DNA of 36,945 nt from Candidatus Rokuibacteriota bacterium (GTDB lineage Bacteria; Methylomirabilota; Methylomirabilia; Rokubacteriales; CSP1-6). Location: NCBI GenBank assembly GCA_003220225.1, contig QHRU01000070.1, positions 1 to 36,945 on the forward strand, read 5' to 3'. A program made the translations under genes and the position numbers. Of this stretch, positions 31,249 to 36,945 are shown in pieces; the stretch's first letter is position 1; each line of letters starts with the position of its first letter. Below the pieces are notes generated by a model, which saw only the letters and a list, made by a program, of their open reading frames with translations, did not search any database and was not told where the DNA came from.

Positions 31249-32700
31249 CTATCTCGCGGGATTTCGGACCGGCCCGGTCAGGCTGTCCTCTAGCTTCTCG
31301 TTCTCGAACTTGAGTGCCTCGTCGGCGATTCGCTTGAAGTCCCGCGCGAGCTCGAGCAGGGTCTGGCGGTCGCGGGGATCCTCGATGCCGTCGATCGGCG
31401 GCATCGCGTTGTCCTCGAGGACCGCGATGATGCGGTTGCGGCCGGTCAGGGCCTGGTTGGGATAGTTGAAGAACTCCAGCATGTTCATCTTGGCGTAGTT
31501 GGCCGGCGTGTGGCACTCGAAGCACTTGTACCGGTTGAACCCGAGTGCGAGCTTCCGGTACGCCGAATCCAGCTCCTTCACGTGCGGGTTCTTCGGCGTG
31601 AACAGGCTCGAGTAGAGCGTGACCCGCGGCTCCGTCTGGGTGGCCTCGTGCGTGGCCCCCGGCTTGAACCAGTGCCACTTGTGATCCCACGTTCTGACCA
31701 CCTTCGGCCGGGTCTTGTCCGCCACGGCGGAGCGGAAGGCGCCCCGGAGCTTGCCCTCCCGGTAGACGAGCATCACCTCGGTCGAGTAGTTGTAGTCGTC
31801 CCACTTCTTCTCGGAGTGCCAGAAGGGATACGGGTACTCGCCGGAGTCGAGCTGCCCTCGGAACTGGGCCGGCATGTGGATGATCGTCTGATCGCCGACC
31901 TTTTCCACGCGGTTGTTCCCGTCGAACATGAAGAGCGACAGGTACATCTTGCGCCACGCCAGCGGGTTGAAGCGATTCGATGGAGAATGCTCCAGGTCGT
32001 AGTCCCCCGCGACCTTCTGTCCGCCCCAGAGGAACGGCTCCTGCATCCGGGCTTTCAAGATCTCCGACCGCGCCAGTCGTTCGGCGCAGGCGTCTCGTGC
32101 CCTGGCGTCCTTGCGATCCGCCAGGGGGCACGCCTGTGCGATCGCCGCCGCGATCTGCGCCGGAATCTCCGGAGCGTCCACCGAGGCCATCTCGCGCGAG
32201 CTGCGCACCGTGTTCAGCGCCGCGATGCCGGCCTCGGCCCAGCTCAGGATGGCCTTTCGCTCCTCCTCGGTCAGGCGATGCGTCCAGTGCACGAGCGCGT
32301 ACTCGAGCGGCGGCATGCTCCGGTCCTGAACCGAGTTCCGGAGCCGGGCGATGAACTCGTGGGCTGCGCCGACGCGGCCGGCGGGGAACCCGTTCGAGAA
32401 ATCGAACTGCACCCGCCCCTGGCGGATGTGGTCTTCGATGAACGGCTGGCTCCAGAGATTCAGGACCGGAATGAAGTAGTACAGCGGACGCTCGGGCGTC
32501 CCGGTGTGGCACGCCGCGCACTTGGTGACCAGGATGGGATGGATCCGCGTCTGGTAGCTCGCCACGACCGATTGCGGGGCCGGCGCGGGCGCGTTCGCCC
32601 TGTGCCTCGCTTCGCAGGGAAGTGCGAGCGCCAGGGCCGCCAATCCCGCGAGCAGGGCTGCTCGCAGGCGTCGTCGAGGCGCCTGAGTTTGCGCGACCAT
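31249..32700 (-). CDS. Exported diheme c-type cytochrome
   Basis: A 483-aa protein with a signal peptide (hydrophobic 12-28) and two heme c sites: CAACH at 61-65 and CFECH at 393-397. Each is followed by an MPP motif (SMPPLEY at 129-135, and NAMPPIDG near the C-terminus), likely the axial Met ligands. Between lies a large beta-rich domain of about 230 residues with no heme. It may be a periplasmic electron carrier or oxidase partner. ATG 32700 has no Shine-Dalgarno. Confidence 0.85.
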   Translation of the reverse strand: MVAQTQAPRRRLRAALLAGLAALALALPCEARHRANAPAPAPQSVVASYQTRIHPILVTKCAACHTGTPERPLYYFIPVLNLWSQPFIEDHIRQGRVQFDFSNGFPAGRVGAAHEFIARLRNSVQDRSMPPLEYALVHWTHRLTEEERKAILSWAEAGIAALNTVRSSREMASVDAPEIPAQIAAAIAQACPLADRKDARARDACAERLARSEILKARMQEPFLWGGQKVAGDYDLEHSPSNRFNPLAWRKMYLSLFMFDGNNRVEKVGDQTIIHMPAQFRGQLDSGEYPYPFWHSEKKWDDYNYSTEVMLVYREGKLRGAFRSAVADKTRPKVVRTWDHKWHWFKPGATHEATQTEPRVTLYSSLFTPKNPHVKELDSAYRKLALGFNRYKCFECHTPANYAKMNMLEFFNYPNQALTGRNRIIAVLEDNAMPPIDGIEDPRDRQTLLELARDFKRIADEALKFENEKLEDSLTGPVRNPAR

Positions 32701-32780
32701 GTCGCATATACACGGGCAACGACCGTGCCGTATGGAATGTCCACGATTTCATTAAGATAGGATTCCATCCGAGCCCGGTC

Positions 32781-32799
32781 CTGGTCAGCGATTGACCAG
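32781..32799. promoter_or_regulatory. Operator-like palindrome between cytochrome and thiolase genes
   Basis: CTGGTCAGCGATTGACCAG: a perfect 7-bp inverted repeat with a 5-nt centre. The half-site GACCAG recurs at 32846-32851. It lies in the 224-bp divergent region, so it could serve both genes. The size and symmetry fit a dimeric regulator; which one is unknown. Confidence 0.5.
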
Positions 32800-32924
32800 C
32801 CCGCGCTCTCGCGGCCGGTTATCGCCCAGCGGAGATCCCGCGCTCGACCAGTCAACGGCGCCGAGAAGCCGTGGTAGGGTCTCCTCACTCGATCGGCAGC
32901 GACCGTCAACGTGCGGGAGGGCAT

Positions 32925-34121
32925 ATGGCCAGCAACGGGATTCGCGACCGCGTGGCGATCGTGGGCATGGGCTGCACGTCGTTCGGCGAGCGCTGGGACA
33001 AGAGCGTCAGCGACCTCCTGGTCGACGCGACGAAAGATGCGACAGCGTCGGCCGGGATCGACCTGAAGGACGTGGACGCCTTTTGGCTGGGCACGCTGTT
33101 TTCGGGCCAGAGCGGTCTGACGCTCTCGCGCCCGCTCAAGATCGACTACAAGCCGGTGAGCCGGCTCGAGAACTTCTGCGCGACCGGCTCGGAGGCGTTT
33201 CGCAACGCGTGCTACGCGGTGGCCGCGGGCGCCTACGACATCGCCATGGCCATCGGCGTCGAGAAGCTGAAGGACTCCGGCTTCTCCGGGCTGCCGAGCA
33301 CACGCTCGGTCGGCGACGGCACCGCGGCCGGCATGACGGCGCCCGCGATGTTCAGCCTGCTCGCGCCCGCCTACGCCAAGAAGTACGGCGTGAGCGACGA
33401 GCAGCTGAAGGAAGTCATGACACGCATCGCGTGGAAGAACCACAAGAACGGCGCCCTCAACCCGCGCGCGCAGTTCCGCAAGGAAGTGCCCAAGGACACC
33501 ATCGCGTGCTCGCCGCTGGTGGCGGGCGCGCTCGGCATCTTCGACTGCTCGGGCGTGAGCGACGGCTCGGCGGCGGCCATCATCGTTCGCGCCGAGGACG
33601 CGCATCGCTACACCGACAAGCCGCTCTACGTGAAAGCGCTGTCGTTCGTGGCGGGGCCGGCGGCGGGGCCGATCGATCCCGACTACGACTACACCACGTT
33701 CAACGAGGTCGTGGCCTCCGCCGCCGACGCCTACGCGCAGGCCGGCATCAAGGAGCCGCGCCAGGAGCTGGCCATGGCCGAGGTGCACGACTGCTTCACG
33801 CCCACGGAGCTGGTCCTCATGGAGGACCTCGGCTTCGCGGCGCGCGGCACCGGGTGGAAGGAAGTCCTCGCCGGCACCTTCGACCTCGAGGGCGAGCTGG
33901 CCGTCAATCCCGACGGCGGCCTCAAGTCGTTCGGTCATCCGATCGGCGCCTCGGGGCTGCGCATGCTGTTCGAGTGCTGGCTGCAGCTGCGCGGCGAAGC
34001 GGGCAAGCGGCAGATCGCCAGCGTCGCGCGCGGGCGCAAGCTCGCCCTCACCCACAACCTCGGCGGCGCGCCGGGCGAGTGCGTCTCGTTCGTGAGCGTG
34101 GTCGGCTCGGAGAGGAGCTAG
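32925..34121 (+). CDS. Thiolase family protein, SCP-x-like
   Basis: A 398-aa thiolase. Catalytic residues are the Cys in ENFCATGSEAFR, the His in SFGHPIGASGLRM and the second Cys in LGGAPGECVSF. The EVHDCFTPTELVLMEDLG segment is typical of SCP-x-type thiolases. It would cleave or form 3-ketoacyl-CoA. ATG 32925 follows GGGAGG (32915-32920). The next gene starts 1 nt after its stop. SCP-x-type thiolases often pair with DUF35 proteins; one is fused into the synthase upstream at 29850-31247. Confidence 0.92.
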   Translation: MASNGIRDRVAIVGMGCTSFGERWDKSVSDLLVDATKDATASAGIDLKDVDAFWLGTLFSGQSGLTLSRPLKIDYKPVSRLENFCATGSEAFRNACYAVAAGAYDIAMAIGVEKLKDSGFSGLPSTRSVGDGTAAGMTAPAMFSLLAPAYAKKYGVSDEQLKEVMTRIAWKNHKNGALNPRAQFRKEVPKDTIACSPLVAGALGIFDCSGVSDGSAAAIIVRAEDAHRYTDKPLYVKALSFVAGPAAGPIDPDYDYTTFNEVVASAADAYAQAGIKEPRQELAMAEVHDCFTPTELVLMEDLGFAARGTGWKEVLAGTFDLEGELAVNPDGGLKSFGHPIGASGLRMLFECWLQLRGEAGKRQIASVARGRKLALTHNLGGAPGECVSFVSVVGSERS

Positions 34122-34122
34122 C

Positions 34123-35103
34123 ATGCCCCGCATCGTCTTCGCCCCGAAGTTCCCCAAGGCGCTGCTCGACGTCCTCATGGAGATGAAGCCCGCGGGCTTC
34201 GACCTGGTCGTGACCGAGCCGACCGGGCCCGAGTTCTTCTCCGCCGTCAAGGGCGCCGACTACTTCATGGGCTTCGCGCGCAACCCGCTCGGGCCCGACT
34301 TCTATGCGGCCGCGCCCACCATGAAGCTGGTGCAGCTCATCAGCGCCGGCTACAACACCATCGACCTCGAGGCGGCGCGCCGGGCGCGGGTGCCCGTCGC
34401 CAACAACGGCGGCGCGAACTCGGTGGCCGTGGCCGAGCACGCGATGATGCTGATCCTCGCCACCCTGAAGAAGCTGCACTGGCAGCACAACAACGTGACG
34501 GCCGGCAAGTGGCGCGTGGGCGACTTCGCCGAGACGCGCCTCTACGAGCTGGAGGGCAAGACGGTCGGCATCGTGGGATTGGGCAACATCGGCAAGAAGG
34601 TGGCGCGGCGGCTGCGCGGCTTCGAGTGCAAGATCGTCTATTACGACATCATCCGCCTGCCCGAGCACGAGGAAGACGCCCTCGGCGTCCGCTACGTGCT
34701 TCTCGACGAGCTGCTCGCGACCGCCGACGTGGTGACGCTGCACACGCCGCTCACCTCGGTCACGCAGAACATGATCTCGGATCGGCAGCTCGCGCTGATG
34801 AAGCCGACGGCCATCCTCGTGAATACGTGTCGCGGGCCCGTGGTGGACGAGCGCGCGCTGCACAAGGCCCTGATCACGCGGCGCATCGCGGGTGCCGGCC
34901 TCGACGTCATGGTCGACGAGCCGCCGTCCAAGGACAACCCGCTGCTCAACGTCGACACCTGCACGATCACGCCGCACACGGCGGGGCCGACGTGGGAGAA
35001 CTGGCCGAAGGCCTTCCGCAACGCCTTCGACAACATCCTGCGCGTGCACGCGGGGCGGCCCCCGCTGTGGGTGGTGCCGGAGCTCCGCGACCTGGTGAGG
35101 TGA
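34123..35103 (+). CDS. D-isomer-specific 2-hydroxyacid dehydrogenase
   Basis: A 326-aa NAD(P)-dependent dehydrogenase. Nucleotide-binding motif GLGNIGKKVARRL; catalytic Arg in NTCRGPVVDERAL, Glu in LDVMVDEPPSKD and His in ITPHTAGPTWE. These are the R-E-H triad of the family (phosphoglycerate, glyoxylate, formate dehydrogenases). The substrate cannot be told from the sequence. It is 1 nt after the thiolase stop, so the two share a transcript. Confidence 0.93.
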   Translation: MPRIVFAPKFPKALLDVLMEMKPAGFDLVVTEPTGPEFFSAVKGADYFMGFARNPLGPDFYAAAPTMKLVQLISAGYNTIDLEAARRARVPVANNGGANSVAVAEHAMMLILATLKKLHWQHNNVTAGKWRVGDFAETRLYELEGKTVGIVGLGNIGKKVARRLRGFECKIVYYDIIRLPEHEEDALGVRYVLLDELLATADVVTLHTPLTSVTQNMISDRQLALMKPTAILVNTCRGPVVDERALHKALITRRIAGAGLDVMVDEPPSKDNPLLNVDTCTITPHTAGPTWENWPKAFRNAFDNILRVHAGRPPLWVVPELRDLVR

Positions 35104-35149
35104 TCCGGCAAGGAGCGCTTCGCATCCGTGTCTGCGTTATCCTGATGTC

Positions 35150-35317
35150 ATGTCGCAGTCGGATCCGGTCATCGAGGCGTACAAGCGGCACGTCGATCGT
35201 TCGTTGATCCGAGAGAGCCTGCGCCGGTCGATCGAGCAGCGCCTGGAGGCTCTCATCCAGCTCCAGGAATTCGCCGAGGAGCTCCGCCGGACCGGCCGCG
35301 CCTCCGGAGCCCGATGA
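35150..35317 (+). CDS. Small charged partner of the nucleotidyltransferase
   Basis: A 55-aa helical protein: SQSDPVIEAYKRHVDRSLIR, ESLRRSIEQRLEALIQLQEF, AEELRRTG. The pattern of VIEAYKxxVDRxLIRExL followed by EERxxxLxxLQxFAEELRR is, from memory, common in proteins placed directly before this nucleotidyltransferase type. TATCCT (35138-35143) is 6 nt before the ATG; there is no Shine-Dalgarno. Its stop overlaps the next start as ATGA. It looks like the antitoxin-position gene of a two-gene module. Confidence 0.75.
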   Translation: MSQSDPVIEAYKRHVDRSLIRESLRRSIEQRLEALIQLQEFAEELRRTGRASGAR

Positions 35318-35805
35318 CGGACTTCAAGGCGCTTCTCCGCGTCCTGTCGGAGAGCGGGGTGGAGTTCATTCTCGTCGGCGGCGTTGCGGCAACGGTGCAC
35401 GGCTCGACGCGTCTCACCGCCGACGTCGACGTCGTCTACGAGCGCCGCCGCCCCAATCTGGATCGGTTGGCGCTCGCGCTCACGCCCTACCACCCCTACC
35501 TTCGTGGCGCGCCGCCGGGACTGCCGTTCCGCTGGGATGCGCAGACGCTGGAACGGGGTCTCAACTTCACGCTGACGACCGATCTCGGTGCACTCGACCT
35601 CCTCGGGGAGATCACGGGCGGCGGCCGCTATGCCGAGTTGTTGGCGCACACGATCATGATCCGTGTCTTCGGCGTCGATTGTCGCTGCCTCACCCTCGAG
35701 CGGCTGATCGACGTCAAGCGTGCCGCCGGTCGGCCGAAGGACCTCGAGGCGATCGCCGAGCTCGAGGCGATACGCGAGGAACGAGACCGGCGACCGGACG
35801 CCTGA
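35314..35805 (+). CDS. Nucleotidyltransferase-fold protein
   Basis: A 163-aa minimal nucleotidyltransferase. The pol-beta fold signature is FILVGGVAATVHGSTRL followed by TADVDVVY with D37 and D39. The rest (PYLRGAPPGLPFRWDAQTLE, FTLTTDLGALDLLGEITGGG, KRAAGRPKDLEAIAELEAIR) matches a widespread small family, found as the second gene of a pair. Relatives include MNT/AbiEii-type toxins that modify tRNA. Whether it is active or toxic is not known. It ends 3 nt before the convergent DinB-like stop. Confidence 0.85.
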   Translation: MTDFKALLRVLSESGVEFILVGGVAATVHGSTRLTADVDVVYERRRPNLDRLALALTPYHPYLRGAPPGLPFRWDAQTLERGLNFTLTTDLGALDLLGEITGGGRYAELLAHTIMIRVFGVDCRCLTLERLIDVKRAAGRPKDLEAIAELEAIREERDRRPDA

Positions 35806-35808
35806 TCC

Positions 35809-36342
35809 TCACGTCGCGCCGCCACTCTTCGCGCCCACCAGCGTGCGCGCCAGCTCGATCTCGCCGAAGTGCGTGAAGCCGTGGGTGATGCCGACCATGG
35901 CGAACACGCGCGCCACCGGCATCTCGCCGACGAACTTGAGGGCGACCTTGCGGTCGAGCTCCGCGGGCGACAGCGTCTGCACGTACTCCTCGGTGCTCGC
36001 CCACACCTTCTTCATGTAGCCGGCGAAGAGCGGCACGTCCCGGATGCGCAGGGCGTGCGCCTCTTCGGTCGACATGCCGGTGCCCTGCGCGGCGGGGTGC
36101 AGCCCGAGCCTCTCCGGATAGCCGCCCTCGACCCACACCGTCGGCCGCCGGTCTTGCAGCACGAAGCGTACGACGTTGTCCTCGGTCCGCGCGTAATGCC
36201 AGAGGTTCCACGCGATCGTGTTCGCCTTCGGGTGGCCGGCGGGCACCGTGTGCAGCTGATCCGTGGTGAGGCCGTCGAGGCTCTTGTCCAGCACGTCGTG
36301 CAGGCGCCGCAGGTCGGTGGAGAGTGACTCCAGCAGGGTCAT
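35809..36342 (-). CDS. DinB-family protein with its promoter split off by a group II intron
   Basis: A 177-aa DinB/YfiT-type four-helix protein. Metal-site His residues are in IAWNLWHYARTEDN and GITHGFTHFGEIE. The family includes metal-dependent thiol transferases; substrate unknown. The start is ATG 36342, with a ribosome site GGAG (36352-36349) 6 nt before it. The open frame upstream of the ATG is intron sequence, so the longer reading is wrong. The intron starts at 36353 on the opposite strand, directly behind the ribosome site. Transcription must now begin inside the intron or not occur. Confidence 0.88.
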   Translation of the reverse strand: MTLLESLSTDLRRLHDVLDKSLDGLTTDQLHTVPAGHPKANTIAWNLWHYARTEDNVVRFVLQDRRPTVWVEGGYPERLGLHPAAQGTGMSTEEAHALRIRDVPLFAGYMKKVWASTEEYVQTLSPAELDRKVALKFVGEMPVARVFAMVGITHGFTHFGEIELARTLVGAKSGGAT

Positions 36343-36346
36343 CGTG

Positions 36347-36352
36347 GTCTCC
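36347..36352 (+). other. IBS1 exon sequence at the intron insertion site
   Basis: GTCTCC, the last six exon bases before the intron, is exactly complementary to GGAGAC at 36539-36544 in intron domain I, the place and length expected of EBS1. It fixes the 5' splice site at 36352/36353. On the other strand the same six bases contain the Shine-Dalgarno of the DinB-like gene. Confidence 0.8.
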
Positions 36353-36945
36353 GTGCGCCGGTCACACCGGCGCGGTGCAGTGAATGAAAGAGTCATGCGG
36401 CGAAGGCGTAGCGAGCCACGCCGGCCCCGAGTCATGCGTGAGCGTCCGTAAGGGCGACCGCGAAGCGTTGACAGGGGGAGGTACGGGCCGGGTATGGAGC
36501 CGCGAAATCAATGAACCACTTCGGGGTGCCGACGCGGTGGAGACAAGCGGAAGGCCACGCCGGCAGTGCCGATATCGCGAGGCGCTGACGGACCCTGCGC
36601 GGTCAAAGACCCTGCGCAGATATCCAAGCACCGCGGACGGGAACCAGGAGAGCCCGCGTTCGTCGGTGGCCGAGGGGGCCGCAGACCGCAGCGGGAAGTC
36701 CAAGGACACACGCCGATGATGGACGAGCGCGGGCAGTCGGACCGCCCCGTAGTACCGGGGAAGCCGCCGAACAAGGCCGAGGAGCCGGCCGCGGAGGCGG
36801 TGGAGGGAAGGGGGCGGGCCAAGGGGAACTCGGGCGAGCGCGACGCGCTCCGGACACCGGGCCGGGGAGGCGCGCTCAGTGCGCTCGCGCGAGTGCGTCA
36901 GGCAGCCGAACGGGACAGCAAGCAGCGGTTCACGGCGCTCCTGCA
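36353..36945 (+). mobile_element. Group II intron, 5' part
   Basis: It begins with GTGCG (36353-36357), the group II 5' consensus GUGYG, followed by a hairpin GCGCCGGT-CAC-ACCGGCGC. About 360 nt of structured, non-coding sequence (domains I to III) precede the maturase ORF, with recognisable stretches such as GCGAAGCGTTGACAGG and GGTATGGAGCCGCGAAATCA that recur in bacterial group II introns. The EBS1/IBS1 match supports the boundary. The maturase ORF and domains V-VI run beyond the window. It is oriented opposite to the DinB-like gene it interrupts. Confidence 0.93.
36716..36945 (+). CDS. ltrA: Group II intron reverse transcriptase/maturase, N-terminal part
   Basis: ATG 36716 opens a frame to the window end: MMDERGQSDRPVVPGKPPNK, then EGRGRAKGNSGERDALRTPG, then ALARVRQAAERDSKQRFTAL. 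This is the typical N-terminus of bacterial LtrA-type intron-encoded proteins; the RVRQAAxxDxKxRFTALL segment leads into RT block 0/1. The reverse transcriptase core lies outside the window. It has a GGAAG before the start. The protein aids splicing and reverse splicing of the intron that carries it. Confidence 0.9.
   Translation, partial: MMDERGQSDRPVVPGKPPNKAEEPAAEAVEGRGRAKGNSGERDALRTPGRGGALSALARVRQAAERDSKQRFTALL

Noticed and set aside
36343-36435. Longer N-terminus for the DinB-like gene
   Set aside because: The extra residues are read from intron sequence past the 36352/36353 junction. ATG 36342 has its own GGAG.
36500-36520. EBS2/IBS2 pairing (ACCAC with GTGGT)
   Set aside because: The best match overlaps IBS1 by two bases, so it is not convincing.
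36384-36719. 111-aa open frame beginning MKESCGEGVASHAGPESC
   Set aside because: It lies in the structured domains of the group II intron. Such frames recur in databases as hypothetical proteins because the RNA is conserved, not because they are translated.
1-36945. tRNA or rRNA genes, integrase and IS elements
   Set aside because: No T-loop-like GTTCGANTCC within a cloverleaf, no rRNA stretch and no transposase were found. The intron is the only mobile element seen.

Overview
The window is very GC-rich, densely packed chromosomal DNA from a diderm bacterium. Type II secretion proteins (ExeA/GspA and GspB), an MlaC-type protein, a lipoprotein and c-type cytochromes indicate an outer membrane. 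The mix of genes resembles uncultivated soil or subsurface lineages such as Candidatus Rokubacteria (Methylomirabilota): an orphan CoxL-like molybdoenzyme, SCP-x-type thiolase, synthase/OB-fold fusion, DUF3090 cluster and orphan solute-binding protein. That placement is inference; no rRNA or tRNA gene was seen.

Layout. 1-820: two small secreted proteins, one frameshifted. 904-1818 (minus): two stand-alone response-regulator receivers behind a c-di-GMP-I (GEMM) riboswitch whose expression platform can be read in the sequence. 2134-2590: a 43-aa peptide with a VKGG motif plus a 99-aa partner. 2605-9381: PIG-L deacetylase, FecR protein with a Thr/Ser-rich tail and strong terminator, hydrolase lipoprotein, MetE-like protein, membrane protein, Tat-exported solute-binding protein and thioesterase. 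9365-13327 (minus): gspB, exeA and glnS. 13473-17813: frameshifted endonuclease/phosphatase-like gene, MlaC domain on a repeat linker and membrane anchor, srkA, an unknown gene and a zinc-ribbon protein. 17840-19907 (minus): small ORF, amidase and nitroreductase, coupled. 19965-23704: CoxL-like large subunit coupled to an M20 hydrolase. 23727-27807: frameshifted YtxH-like gene, transketolase, then the histidine phosphatase/DUF3090/SCO1664 triad known from actinobacteria. 27924-35103: VOC protein, cupin, dienelactone hydrolase, HMG-CoA-synthase-like/OB-fold fusion lacking its catalytic Cys, diheme cytochrome, thiolase and 2-hydroxyacid dehydrogenase. 35150-35805: a small-protein/nucleotidyltransferase pair. 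35809-36945: a DinB-family gene whose upstream region is split by a group II intron that runs off the window.

The clearest new signals are the riboswitch and its switching helices, the intron inserted antisense to a Shine-Dalgarno (confirmed by a 6-nt IBS1/EBS1 match), and a recurrent -10-like hexamer 5-8 nt before start codons that lack a Shine-Dalgarno, which points to widespread leaderless transcription. Five apparent frameshifts in three genes may be sequencing errors or gene decay.
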